The position numbers and the translations under genes were made by a program. Under the pieces are notes generated by a model. It saw only the letters and a program-made list of their open reading frames with translations, made no database searches and was not told the DNA's origin. This document shows, piece after piece, positions 8,190 through 17,393 of a stretch of DNA of 64,000 nucleotides (positions are counted from its first letter, which is position 1; each line of letters starts with the position of its first letter). Source of the stretch: Thermodesulfobacterium geofontis OPF15 (GTDB lineage: Bacteria > Desulfobacterota > Thermodesulfobacteria > Thermodesulfobacteriales > Thermodesulfobacteriaceae); NCBI RefSeq assembly GCF_000215975.1, contig NC_015682.1:1488001-1552000 (forward strand). Reading direction: 5' to 3'.

Positions 8190-8290
8190 GAGCATAAAAA
8201 TCTTAAAAATTCAATATTTTTACAAATTTTTCAAAAAAATTTTTTTTAAATCTTTCTTTTTTTAACTTTTTACGTTTTTTAATCATATAT

Positions 8291-10606
8291 TTATTTATCA
8301 AAAAAATTATGATAAAACAAAATTTCTTCTTTAAAATTTTTATCTTCCAAAGTTTTTAGCCAATCTTTAGGATATCCCATAAATTTTGGCTTTCCTTCCT
8401 TGATTTCTATAATCCATTCACTTAAAAATAAAGTTATTAAATTAGTATCTAAAATAACTATAGTAATATTTTTTCTTTTTAAGGTGTTTAGCCAATTTGC
8501 AAAATATTTAATGTCTTCTAAATGTAACCCCTGTAAAGGATACTCTAAAAAGAGATAATCAAATTTTATATTACCTAAAAGTTTTTTTGCTATGAAAAGC
8601 CTATTTCTTTCCCCTCCTGAAAGTTCTTCAATACTCTGTCCTAACTTTAAATAAGAAAGATTGAGTTCTTTAAGCAGTTGAACTTTTTCCTTTATTTGAT
8701 AAACGCCGCTAAATATAGATAATATCTCTTCTATAGTAAAATCAAAAATTTCAGAAATTTTAAATCCTTTGTAAGTTAGATTTAATACTTCAGGATTTAA
8801 ACGTTTACCAAAACATTCTTCACAGATAGAGCTAAGTTTTAAATTTTCTGTTTCCCAAATTCTTTTTCCTTTACCTCTACAGCTTGAACAAACCCCTTCC
8901 TTGGTATGAAAACTAAAATTCTTTTGAGTTAGTCCTTTTATCCTTGCAGAGGGGAGTTTAATCAATATTTCTTTTAAATCATCCCAAATACCTGTATAAC
9001 TTATTATAAGGTCATCCCTACCTTTAAGTTCTTTTGCTTCAATTTTTAAAATTTTTCCTTCTTTTTTCAAAACCTCATAAAGCTTTTCAAAAAATAAAGT
9101 TTTTTTGCTACCTATTTTCCCATAAATTAAATTAATCCCCTCTTTTAATAGATTTACTTTCTGTTTCTCTACAAAAACTTCAATTAGTTTTTTTTCCTTA
9201 GGATAGTCTTTAGAAATAAAGGATAAATCTATAAGTTTTCTTTTTCCCTTTAAATATTGAGAAGTGAGAGTATCAGGTTTTTTAAAAAATTCTTCTTTAA
9301 AATCTGCTTTAATTAAATAGCCTCCCCTTTCTCCTCCTTCTGGACCAAGTTCTATTATATAATCAGCATTTTCAATAATATAGGGATCGTGTTCTATTAA
9401 GATTACCGAGTTATCATGGTTTATTATGTTTCTTAAAAGAATGAGAAGTTTTTTCTTTTTATCTATATCTAAACCAAGTGTCGGCTCATCTAATATATAG
9501 ATAACTTTATTTAAATTGATACCAAAAATAAGAAGTAATTCTAAAAGTTTTCTTTCTCCAATGGAGAGATTAAAAACTGGAGTTGAAAGCTTTAAATAAT
9601 CTATCTCTAAAAATAGGGCTTTTTCTAATTTAAAAAATATAGATTCAAACCATGATTTCAAACCCTCAGGAATATTCAGTTCTTTTAAAGTATAATAAAA
9701 TTCTTTTATAGATAAAATAAGCCATTCTTTTATAGATTTTCCTAAAAGTTTACTTTCCAAAATAACAGAAGTTATTTTTAATCCTTCACAATCCTTACAA
9801 ACTTCTTTACCTTTATATCCATATCCTTTACAAGATTTACATTTTATCCATTCTGTTAAAAGTTGGGTTCCACATCTTAAACAAATAGGTTTAAGATTAA
9901 AAAAATATTCTCCTCCTTTTAAAAATTTAAGAATTATTCTTCCTTGATTTAAACTTTGACTTATTCTTAAATTTTCCAAAAATCTTTCCATAGATCCCTT
10001 TTCTTTCACCATCCTATCAAGCAAAAGATATATTCTTTCAATTTTAGCTGGAATACTTTCTTCAGAAAGATCAATTTCTTTGTCATCAATTATATATTTG
10101 GTATATCCTTGAGAAATCAAAAATTCTAAAGCTTTAGGTGAACTTTCTGGAAGAGGTAAAAGGAAATAAAATTTTTCTCCTTCCTTCAAATTTTGGTACC
10201 ATTTTATAATTTTATTAAGATTGGTTACCTTATTAAATTCTCCACAAGCAGGGCACTTATATTCTCCAAATTCTTCAAAAAGTAATCTTAAGGTTTGATA
10301 TAGGAAAAGAAATTCTCCTATAGTTTTATAGGGATGCCAATTTTTAACTCCTTGAGTCATTGCTATGATAGGTGGTAAAGGGGAAACAAATTTAGCTTTA
10401 GGAACTACATTTAAACTAACTTCTTGAGAATAGTTTAATATTTGAAAGAGTCTATTTTTAGCTTCCTCAGCTATAGTATTAATTGCCAAAGAACTTTTTC
10501 CAGAACCAGAGGGACCAGTTATTACTACTAAGGAGTTGAGAGGAATTTTTAAATCTATACCCTTTAAATTATGAGTATAAACTTCTTTGAGTTCTAAATA
10601 AGACAA
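8291..10606 (-). CDS. UvrA-like ABC ATPase, shortened and divergent paralogue
   Basis: Double ABC ATPase of the UvrA class, soluble and DNA-related by family. The N-terminal domain is well kept: THNLKGIDLKIP, Walker A GPSGSGKSS at 31-39, and Walker B YILDEPTLGLD. Two zinc-binding cysteine sets remain (CPACGE in the first half, CSSCRGKGKR with CEECFG in the second). The second domain has the signature ELSGGERNRL, but its Walker A is GKIGSKKT, which lacks the usual GK pair, and its Walker B is FLEYPLQGL, without the DEP. At 771 residues it is well below canonical UvrA (about 940). It follows polX by 2 bases in one transcript. It is probably a specialised paralogue rather than the excision-repair UvrA, which should be sought elsewhere in the genome. 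Confidence 0.82.
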   Translation of the reverse strand: MSYLELKEVYTHNLKGIDLKIPLNSLVVITGPSGSGKSSLAINTIAEEAKNRLFQILNYSQEVSLNVVPKAKFVSPLPPIIAMTQGVKNWHPYKTIGEFLFLYQTLRLLFEEFGEYKCPACGEFNKVTNLNKIIKWYQNLKEGEKFYFLLPLPESSPKALEFLISQGYTKYIIDDKEIDLSEESIPAKIERIYLLLDRMVKEKGSMERFLENLRISQSLNQGRIILKFLKGGEYFFNLKPICLRCGTQLLTEWIKCKSCKGYGYKGKEVCKDCEGLKITSVILESKLLGKSIKEWLILSIKEFYYTLKELNIPEGLKSWFESIFFKLEKALFLEIDYLKLSTPVFNLSIGERKLLELLLIFGINLNKVIYILDEPTLGLDIDKKKKLLILLRNIINHDNSVILIEHDPYIIENADYIIELGPEGGERGGYLIKADFKEEFFKKPDTLTSQYLKGKRKLIDLSFISKDYPKEKKLIEVFVEKQKVNLLKEGINLIYGKIGSKKTLFFEKLYEVLKKEGKILKIEAKELKGRDDLIISYTGIWDDLKEILIKLPSARIKGLTQKNFSFHTKEGVCSSCRGKGKRIWETENLKLSSICEECFGKRLNPEVLNLTYKGFKISEIFDFTIEEILSIFSGVYQIKEKVQLLKELNLSYLKLGQSIEELSGGERNRLFIAKKLLGNIKFDYLFLEYPLQGLHLEDIKYFANWLNTLKRKNITIVILDTNLITLFLSEWIIEIKEGKPKFMGYPKDWLKTLEDKNFKEEILFYHNFFDK

Positions 10607-10608
10607 GG

Positions 10609-12429
10609 TTACTTTTTAGATAAATTTCTCAATTTTTTTAGCCAAGCCATAAATTCTTCATAAGTTAAAGTATTTAAAATATCCTTTTTTTCGCACCAAC
10701 CTCTTCTTGCAACAGCTGTTCCAAGGGGTAAATATTCTAATTGATCTATAAAATGTGCATCAGTTCCTATAATCAGAGGTATGCCCCTTTCTTTAGCTGC
10801 TCTTGTGTTTATATCATCTAAATCAAGCCTCTTATAATAAGCATTTATTTCTAAAGCTTTACCATATTCACTTGCCACTTCTAAAATTTTAGGCATATTT
10901 ACTGCATAAGGTTCTCTTTCTCCTATAACTCTTCCTGTAGGATGAGCAATAGCGTGAACTAAAGGATGTTTTAGAGCTGAAATTATCCTATTAGTAATTT
11001 GTTCCTCTGTTTGTTGAAATCCTGTATGAATAGCTGCAATAACAAAATCTATCTCTGCTAATACTTCATCAGGATAATCTAAAGTGCCATCAGAAAGGAT
11101 ATCAACTTCGGCTCCAAAAATTAATTTAACTTTCGGAGACTTTTTATTTAATTCTTCTATATGCTTCTTTTTTTTGAAAAGATCTTCGATAGGGACACCA
11201 CCCGCAACTTTTAATCCTTGTGAATGATCACATATTGCTATCCAAGAAAGACCCATTTTTTCAGCTTTAGCTATTATTTCTTCTAAACTTGCAGTTCCAT
11301 CACTATATTTGGAATGCACATGACCATCACCTAAAATTTCATTATATTCAACTAACTTAGGTAATTTACCTTGCAAAGCTGCCTCTATTTCTCCTCTATC
11401 TTCTCTTAACTCCGGAGGGATAAAAGGAAGTCCAATGGAGGCATAAACTTCTTCTTCTGTCTTTCCTGCAATTTTTTCTTCTCCTCTAAATACTCCATAC
11501 TCATTTATTTTTAATCCTTTTTCTAAAGCCAGTTCCCTAACTCTTATATTATGAGCTTTTGAACCTGTAAAATAAGCAAGTGCTGCACCCCAAGAATCTG
11601 GTTCAACTACTCTTACATCCATCTGAATACCTGTCCTAAGTCTCACACTGGTTTTAGTTTCTCCAAAAGCTATTACCTCCTCAACTAAAGGAAGTTCAGT
11701 AACTTTTTTCATTACCTTTTCTGGCTGAACAGAAGTAATAAGAATATCTATATCCTTTACTGTTTCTTTTTTTCTTCTTATGCTTCCTGCTACAGCAATA
11801 TTTTCAACAGGGCTTTCTCTTTTGAGAGTTTCTATAATTTCTTCAGCTAAAGGTAAAACTTCTCCAAGAGGTCTCCTTCCTCTTTTTTCTCTAAAAAGAG
11901 CTATGCCTTTTAAAATATTTTCCTCTGTTTTCCAGCCAAAACCTGGTAATTTTGCTATTTTATGTTCTTTACAAGCTTTTTCTAACTCTTCAATATTTGT
12001 AATTCCCAACTTTTCATAAAGAACCTTTACTTTTTTAGGTCCAAGACTTGGAATTTCTAAAAAATCCAATAATACTAAAGGAATTTCTTTCTTTAATTCT
12101 TCATAAAGAGAAAGTGTCCCTGTTCTTAAAATTTCTTTTATCTTTCCTGCTAAATCTGCACCTATGCCAGGTAATTTTTCTAATTTTCCTTGTCTGGCTA
12201 ATTCTTCTATATCTGTAGTAAGTGCCTCAATAGTTTGAGCTGCCTTTTGATAAGCTCTTATTCTATAAGGGTTATCCCCTTTTATCTCTAAAAGCGCTGC
12301 TACTTTATTAAAAATTTCTGCTACTTCTTTGTTTTTCATTCTAATTTTAAAAATTTTATAAGCTTTTTCAGACTTTACAAGATTTAATAAGATGCATTTA
12401 TTAAATAAATTTACTACATTTTCTTCCAT
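10609..12429 (-). CDS. polX: DNA polymerase X family, with PHP phosphoesterase domain
   Basis: Repair polymerase with gap filling and a C-terminal 3'-5' exonuclease-type domain. The order is an N-terminal 8-kDa-like domain with helix-hairpin-helix motifs (LPGIGADLAGKI, IPSLGPKKVKVL). The nucleotidyltransferase palm follows, with AGSIRRKKETVKDIDILI holding the metal-binding DxD. The PHP domain begins GDGHVHSKYSDGT and ends with IGTDAHF. The longest frame (606 residues) starts at 12429. The normal family start would be MKNKEVAEIFNKV at 12339, about 576 residues. The longer form has an AGGA about 11 bases upstream and the shorter has none visible, so the start is unresolved. The divergent carboxypeptidase gene lies 90 bases away. 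Confidence 0.93.
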   Translation of the reverse strand: MEENVVNLFNKCILLNLVKSEKAYKIFKIRMKNKEVAEIFNKVAALLEIKGDNPYRIRAYQKAAQTIEALTTDIEELARQGKLEKLPGIGADLAGKIKEILRTGTLSLYEELKKEIPLVLLDFLEIPSLGPKKVKVLYEKLGITNIEELEKACKEHKIAKLPGFGWKTEENILKGIALFREKRGRRPLGEVLPLAEEIIETLKRESPVENIAVAGSIRRKKETVKDIDILITSVQPEKVMKKVTELPLVEEVIAFGETKTSVRLRTGIQMDVRVVEPDSWGAALAYFTGSKAHNIRVRELALEKGLKINEYGVFRGEEKIAGKTEEEVYASIGLPFIPPELREDRGEIEAALQGKLPKLVEYNEILGDGHVHSKYSDGTASLEEIIAKAEKMGLSWIAICDHSQGLKVAGGVPIEDLFKKKKHIEELNKKSPKVKLIFGAEVDILSDGTLDYPDEVLAEIDFVIAAIHTGFQQTEEQITNRIISALKHPLVHAIAHPTGRVIGEREPYAVNMPKILEVASEYGKALEINAYYKRLDLDDINTRAAKERGIPLIIGTDAHFIDQLEYLPLGTAVARRGWCEKKDILNTLTYEEFMAWLKKLRNLSKK

Positions 12430-12519
12430 TTTCTAAAATTTCCTAAAAATTTCTCTTTTTTTTAAAATTTGACTTTTTAGAAATCTTATGTTATTTTACT
12501 TAAAAATTTTTCTTTATAA

Positions 12520-13629
12520 ATGAAAAAAATGAAAAAACTTTTATTTATTTTTATCGTTTTTTTTCTATTTTTAATTTTTGTTAACTTTAATTTAAGTAAA
12601 GCAAATACACCTGATTTCTATCCAGAAGTCAATGCTATTTGTGCTGTAGCCATTGATGGAAAGACAGGAAAAATTCTTTATGCTAAAAATCCTCATTTAA
12701 AGATACCTCCAGCAAGTACTGTAAAATTAGTAACTGCAATGGTAGTTCTTGATCGTCTTTCTTTATCAGAAAAAATAAGAATATCCAAAAATGCTGAACA
12801 GACACCAAGTGTAGCTCCTAAATTATATGAAGGAGAAGTTTATACAGTAAAAGACCTTCTTTATCTTTTACTTATGAAGTCTTCTAACCAAGCAGCGGTA
12901 GCCCTTGCTGAAGCTGTTGCTGGATCAGAGGAAAATTTTTCTGTATTAATGAATAAAAAGGTTTATAGTTTAGGACTAAAAAATTCTCATTTTGTTACAG
13001 CTTCAGGATTACCTGCTCCAAATCAGTATACCACTCCTTATGAATTGGCTATTATATTTTATGAAGCTTTAAAATATCCTTTAATAAAAGAGATTATAAG
13101 CACTCCAGTTAAAGTAATAACTTCAGAAACAGGAAGAACTTTAATAATTAAAAACACAAATAAACTTTTAGATGATTCTGAACCAGAAATTAATATTATT
13201 GGAGGAAAAACTGGTTTTACCCGGGCATCTAAACATTGCTTAGTAAATGGAGCTTATGTAGAGGATAGATTGATTATAACTTCGGTATTAGGCTCCCCAA
13301 ATAGAGAATCTCTTTGGAGGGATTCCAAAAATCTTATAAATTTTGCTAAAATGGTTTTAAATCATAAAATATCTCCTGTATATATTACTACAGTAGTAAA
13401 TACTAATGTTTTGGCAAATGAAAATTTCAAAAAGCCTTACTCAAGAATTTACAAAAAAGCTAAATTAGGTTATAATGAATATGCTAAGAAGAAAGGTTCT
13501 AAAAAGATGATAGTAAAAAGGATAAGCTCTAAAAAGATACTAACTAAGAAGGATTCTAAAAAGACATTTGTTAAGTCTAAAAAATCTTCTATAGCGAAAA
13601 ATATCAAAATTAAACATACTAAATCTTAA
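12520..13629 (+). CDS. D-alanyl-D-alanine carboxypeptidase (S11 family) with lysine-rich tail
   Basis: Penicillin-binding serine peptidase that trims D-Ala from peptidoglycan side chains outside the cytoplasmic membrane. A signal peptide is present (MKKMKKLLFIFIVFFLF, then SKANTPD). The three active-site motifs are clear: PASTVKLV (SxxK), KSSNQAA (SxN) and GGKTGFT (KTG). The catalytic domain ends near residue 300. In place of the usual beta domain and amphipathic anchor there is a tail of about 60 residues made of Lys-Ser/Lys-Lys units (SKKMIVKRISSKK, KKDSKKTFVK), which could bind anionic wall polymers or membrane. Two nearby ATGs (12520, 12529) are possible and no strong ribosome site separates them. 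It is followed 21 bases later by ugd. Confidence 0.88.
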   Translation: MKKMKKLLFIFIVFFLFLIFVNFNLSKANTPDFYPEVNAICAVAIDGKTGKILYAKNPHLKIPPASTVKLVTAMVVLDRLSLSEKIRISKNAEQTPSVAPKLYEGEVYTVKDLLYLLLMKSSNQAAVALAEAVAGSEENFSVLMNKKVYSLGLKNSHFVTASGLPAPNQYTTPYELAIIFYEALKYPLIKEIISTPVKVITSETGRTLIIKNTNKLLDDSEPEINIIGGKTGFTRASKHCLVNGAYVEDRLIITSVLGSPNRESLWRDSKNLINFAKMVLNHKISPVYITTVVNTNVLANENFKKPYSRIYKKAKLGYNEYAKKKGSKKMIVKRISSKKILTKKDSKKTFVKSKKSSIAKNIKIKHTKS

Positions 13630-13650
13630 AAAATTTTTGGAGTCTAATTT

Positions 13651-14958
13651 ATGCATATTGCAGTAATTGGTGCTGGATATGTGGGTTTAGTATCAGGTGC
13701 CTGCCTTGCAGATTTTGGAATGAAAGTTATTTGCGTAGATAAGGATGTTGAGAAAATTGAAAAATTAAAAAAAGGAGAGGTACCCTTTTATGAACCTGGT
13801 TTAGAAGAATTAGTTAAGAAAAATATTAAAGCTGAAAGACTTTATTTTACAACTAATCTTGAATCTGCAGTAAAAAATTCTTTAGTAATTTTTATTTGTG
13901 TAGGTACTCCTTCGAATCCAGACGGATCTGCTGATTTAACTCAAATTAAAGAGGTAGCTCTTTCTTTAGCAGAAGTAATAGATGAATATAAAGTAATTGT
14001 TACCAAAAGTACTGTTCCAGTAGGAACAAACCGTTGGATAAAATCTTTAATTGACGCTAATAAAAAAAGTGACGTAGCAGTTGATATTATTTCTAATCCG
14101 GAGTTTTTAAGAGAAGGGGCTGCTATTGAAGATTTTATGCATCCAGATAGAGTTATAATAGGTGGAGAAAGTGCTTATGCTATTGCTATTATCAAAGACA
14201 TTTATCGTCCTCTTTATTTAGCTGAAACACCCTTTATTATTACTAACCTTGAAACAGCGGAACTTATTAAATATGCATCAAATGCTTTTTTAGCAACAAA
14301 AATCACTTTTATAAATGAAATAGCTAATTTTTGTGAAAAAGTGGGAGCTGATGTAACTGTAGTTGCTAAAGGTATGGGGCTTGATCCAAGAATTGGACCT
14401 AAATTCTTAAATCCAGGACCAGGATTTGGAGGTTCCTGTTTTCCGAAAGATGTCAAAGCTCTTGTACAACATGGAAGATCTATAAGTTCTCCTTTTAAAA
14501 TTTTAGAGGCAGTTCTTGAAGTTAATGAAAGACAAAAATTAAGAGCAATTGAAAAGTTGGAAACCTATTTAGGGGATCTTTCTGGAAAAACTATAGCTAT
14601 CTTTGGTCTATCTTTTAAACCAAATACCAGCGATGTTAGAGAAAGTCCTGCTTTAGTGATAGTACCTACATTGATCAAAAAAGGAGCTAAAGTTAAAGTT
14701 TATGATCCTGTAGCAATGGATGAATTTAAAAAAGCTGTAGGCGATTCAAATATTGAATATTCAAGCAATCCTTTAGAATGTGCCAAAGACTCAGATGCTA
14801 TAGTAATCCTTACAGAATGGAATGAATTTCGTTTCCTTGATTTATCTCAAATTAAAAAGGTTATGAGAACTCCGGTTCTTATAGATATGAGAAACATATA
14901 CGAACCTTCTATAGTAAAAAAACTTGGTTTTAGTTATTCTGGAATAGGAAGAGCTTAA
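13651..14958 (+). CDS. ugd: UDP-glucose 6-dehydrogenase
   Basis: Oxidises UDP-glucose to UDP-glucuronate with two NAD+, supplying precursors for surface polysaccharides. The Rossmann motif AVIGAGYVGLVSG is at the very N-terminus, the central domain has the helical NAEFL-type segment (ISNPEFLREGAA), and the active-site cysteine lies in GPGFGGSCFPKD. The 435-residue length is typical. It stands 21 bases after the carboxypeptidase gene on the same strand. It overlaps the convergent hydrolase gene by 4 bases, so no terminator separates them. The galU enzyme that makes its substrate is encoded about 11 kb away (25046-25927). GDP-mannose dehydrogenase is the nearest alternative; motif spacing favours UDP-glucose. 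Confidence 0.92.
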   Translation: MHIAVIGAGYVGLVSGACLADFGMKVICVDKDVEKIEKLKKGEVPFYEPGLEELVKKNIKAERLYFTTNLESAVKNSLVIFICVGTPSNPDGSADLTQIKEVALSLAEVIDEYKVIVTKSTVPVGTNRWIKSLIDANKKSDVAVDIISNPEFLREGAAIEDFMHPDRVIIGGESAYAIAIIKDIYRPLYLAETPFIITNLETAELIKYASNAFLATKITFINEIANFCEKVGADVTVVAKGMGLDPRIGPKFLNPGPGFGGSCFPKDVKALVQHGRSISSPFKILEAVLEVNERQKLRAIEKLETYLGDLSGKTIAIFGLSFKPNTSDVRESPALVIVPTLIKKGAKVKVYDPVAMDEFKKAVGDSNIEYSSNPLECAKDSDAIVILTEWNEFRFLDLSQIKKVMRTPVLIDMRNIYEPSIVKKLGFSYSGIGRA

Positions 14959-15599
14959 AATTCTTGTAAAAAGGGATTATTTTCTTTTTCTTCTCCTATA
15001 GTTGAAGTTGGTTTAGGTCCATAATCGTGTCCTGGATAAATTTTGGTATCATCAGGAAGAATTAGAAGTTTCTTCTGAATTGATTCTATCATCTGAAAAT
15101 AATTTCCTCCAGGAAGATCTGCTCTTCCTACAGCTTCTACAAAAAGGGTATCTCCTGTAAAAAGAACTTTATGTTTTTCATTATAAAAACAACTTGAACC
15201 AGGAGAATGCCCAGGTGTATGAATTACTTTTAAATACTCATTACCAAATTCAATTGCCTCTCCCTCTTCAAATACTTTATCTGCTCTTGGATTCTCAGTA
15301 AAACCCCAAGATTTAAACATAGAAAAATTGGTAGGATCTTTAAAAAACTCTTCATCTAATTTATGGACTAAATACGGAGCTTTTAACGCTTTCCTTAAAT
15401 ATTCAACTCCAGCTACATGATCAGCATGAGCATGAGTCCCCAAAATAGCTACTATTTTTATATCAAGCTCTTTAACCTTTTCAAGAATTCTTGGATCTGC
15501 ATCTCCTGGATCAATAATTATTCCCTCTTTAGTTTCTGGAGAATATACTATATAGCAGCAAACTTCTAAAGGCCCAACTATTAATCTTTCTATTTTCAT
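14955..15599 (-). CDS. Metallo-beta-lactamase-fold hydrolase, glyoxalase II-like
   Basis: Cytoplasmic metal hydrolase of 214 residues. The metal-binding motif THAHADH is at residues 55-61, followed by a second histidine in HTPGHSPGSS, aspartate in FTGDTLFVEAVGRADL, and a final histidine in YPGHDYGP. The compact form without the C-terminal HAGH domain resembles bacterial YcbL/GloB2 or persulfide-dioxygenase-like members. In a sulfur-metabolising anaerobe, thioester or persulfide substrates are possible, but this is inference. It is the last gene of the aro run, its ATG overlapping the aroK stop by 4 bases. The link with aromatic amino acid synthesis is probably only positional. Confidence 0.85.
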   Translation of the reverse strand: MKIERLIVGPLEVCCYIVYSPETKEGIIIDPGDADPRILEKVKELDIKIVAILGTHAHADHVAGVEYLRKALKAPYLVHKLDEEFFKDPTNFSMFKSWGFTENPRADKVFEEGEAIEFGNEYLKVIHTPGHSPGSSCFYNEKHKVLFTGDTLFVEAVGRADLPGGNYFQMIESIQKKLLILPDDTKIYPGHDYGPKPTSTIGEEKENNPFLQEF

Positions 15600-16126
15600 C
15601 TTTTCCTCTTCTGAGATAATTTTTCTAAAATCTCTTTCACTGCGGATTCAATATTTAAATTATCAGTATCTATTCTAAAATGAGAAAATTTTTCATATAG
15701 AGGCATTCTTTCTTTTAAAATCTCAAAGATTTCTTTTTCTAAATCTAAATTTTTAAGAGCTGGTCTTTGAAAAGAAGTTTTTTCATCTTCTTTTATTCTT
15801 TTTATTATAACTTCAGGTGAAGAATATAACCATACTACTAAGCTATTTTCTAAAAGATTTTCCATTTCTTCTTGATGAAGCACACTTCCTCCTCCCAAAG
15901 CAATTACTATTTCTTTTAATTCTTCAAGTTTTTTCATTTCTTCTTTTTCTATTTTTCTAAAATAGCTCCAACCTTTTTCTTCTACTATTTCTTTTATAGT
16001 TTTACCTAATTTTTTTTGAATTTCTTCATCAAGATCTAAAAATTTCCACTCTAAAACTTCTGCTATTTTTTTTCCGATAGTAGTCTTTCCTACACATCTA
16101 AAACCAATTAATATAATCTTATCCAT
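15596..16126 (-). CDS. aroK: Shikimate kinase
   Basis: ATP-dependent phosphorylation of shikimate at the 3-position, fifth step of the chorismate pathway. The P-loop is GFRCVGKTTIGKKIA near residues 8-22, with the substrate-binding DLDEEI and the glycine motif ALGGGSVL. RPAL near residue 120 matches the lid arginine region. The length of 176 residues is standard. It overlaps aroA by 8 bases and the hydrolase gene by 4 bases, consistent with tight translational coupling. The order aroD-aroE-aroA-aroK here groups four chorismate-pathway steps; aroB, aroC and the first enzyme are not in the window. Confidence 0.9.
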   Translation of the reverse strand: MDKIILIGFRCVGKTTIGKKIAEVLEWKFLDLDEEIQKKLGKTIKEIVEEKGWSYFRKIEKEEMKKLEELKEIVIALGGGSVLHQEEMENLLENSLVVWLYSSPEVIIKRIKEDEKTSFQRPALKNLDLEKEIFEILKERMPLYEKFSHFRIDTDNLNIESAVKEILEKLSQKRKR

Positions 16127-17393
16127 AAAGCTTTTCTATATATTTCCAAAATTCTGGAAAAGACTTAACTACACATTCAGGATTTTCTATTTTAATACCC
16201 TCTTTTTTTAATCCTAAAATAGCAAAAGACATAGCAATACGATGATCATCATAGGTATTAATAATCGCGGATTTAAATTCTTTAGTCCCTTCAATTATAG
16301 CTCCATCTGGTAATTCTTCTACTTTAACTCCAAGTTTTCTCAATTCTGTAACCATAGCCTTGATTCGATCAGTTTCTTTATAACGTAGATGCGGAGCTCC
16401 TTTAAGAACTGTTTTCCCTTCTGCAACAGCTCCTAAAATGCATAAAGTAGGAAAAAGATCTGGGGTATCGCTAAGATCTATCTCAATCCCTTGAGGTATT
16501 CCTTCAAAACTTACTTTTACTCCTAAGGGATTTAAAATTTCAATTTTTGCTCCCATTTTTTTTATATATTCTAAAAACTTTACATCTCCTTGTTTAGAAA
16601 AGGGGTTATAATTTTCGATTATTATTTCTCCTCTTCCTAAAACAAGTGGAATAGCTAAAAAATAAGATGCTGTTGAAGCATCTGCTTCAACTTCATAAGA
16701 TGTAGGTTTATAAAAAGAGGGTGAAACTTTAAATTTGTTTTCAAAAAATTCTACTTCTACTCCATAAGTTTTCATTATATTAGTTGTAAGATCTACATAA
16801 GCTTTAGAAAGAAGTTGCCCTTCTATAAAAATTTCTAAACCATTAGGTAAACAAGGTCCAATAAGAAGAAGGGCAGAAATAAACTGACTGCTTATATTAC
16901 CAGGAAGGCTTATTTTTTGAGAAACAAGTTTTCCTTCCTTAATTCTTATGGGCAAAAATCCTTCTTTTTCAAGACATTCAATATGAGAAGAAAGTTTTCT
17001 TAAACTTTCAATTAAAGGATCCATTGGTCTTTCATGAAGTCTTGGTTTCCCATAAATTTCCACATAAGAACCTTTACCTAAGGAAGCTAAAGCTATAAAA
17101 AATCTTGCACCGGTGCCATTATTTCCTAAGTATATTTTTTTTCCTGAAAGAAGAGGAGGAAATCTTCCTTCAACCTCCCAAATATTTTCTTTTTCTTTTA
17201 TATTTACTCCGATAGCTTTTAAAGCATCTTTTAGTAAAAGAGTATCTTCACTTATCAAAGGATTAATAATCTGAGAAACTCCTTGAGCAAGAGCACTACA
17301 TATAAGGGCTCTTTGAGTTAAACTTTTAGAAGCAGGAAGCTTTAAACTGATCTTTTCAAAATATTTTAAGGGTTTTACTTCTTTGATATTCAT
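16119..17393 (-). CDS. aroA: 3-phosphoshikimate 1-carboxyvinyltransferase (EPSP synthase)
   Basis: Joins PEP to shikimate-3-phosphate in the chorismate pathway. Family features are PASKSLTQRAL near the N-terminus, LGNNGTGARFFIALA with the PEP-binding glycines, HERPMDPLI and the late catalytic segment RYKETDRIKAM. The length of 424 residues is normal. The motif LGNNGTG differs from the LGNAGT of class I enzymes, as is common in anaerobe enzymes. It starts within the aroE stop (4-base ATGA overlap) and overlaps aroK. I see no signal of separate regulation. Confidence 0.92.
   Translation of the reverse strand: MNIKEVKPLKYFEKISLKLPASKSLTQRALICSALAQGVSQIINPLISEDTLLLKDALKAIGVNIKEKENIWEVEGRFPPLLSGKKIYLGNNGTGARFFIALASLGKGSYVEIYGKPRLHERPMDPLIESLRKLSSHIECLEKEGFLPIRIKEGKLVSQKISLPGNISSQFISALLLIGPCLPNGLEIFIEGQLLSKAYVDLTTNIMKTYGVEVEFFENKFKVSPSFYKPTSYEVEADASTASYFLAIPLVLGRGEIIIENYNPFSKQGDVKFLEYIKKMGAKIEILNPLGVKVSFEGIPQGIEIDLSDTPDLFPTLCILGAVAEGKTVLKGAPHLRYKETDRIKAMVTELRKLGVKVEELPDGAIIEGTKEFKSAIINTYDDHRIAMSFAILGLKKEGIKIENPECVVKSFPEFWKYIEKLYG

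Noticed and set aside
8190-8290. Terminator after the UvrA-like gene
   Set aside because: Only AT-rich, T- and A-rich runs are visible, with no GC-containing stem; a weak AAAAATTTTT palindrome is not enough.
13490-13600. Lysine-rich stretch as a tandem DNA repeat
   Set aside because: The units (AAAAAG with GGTTCT or GATTCT variants) are irregular, so I regard it as a biased protein tail rather than a DNA repeat element.
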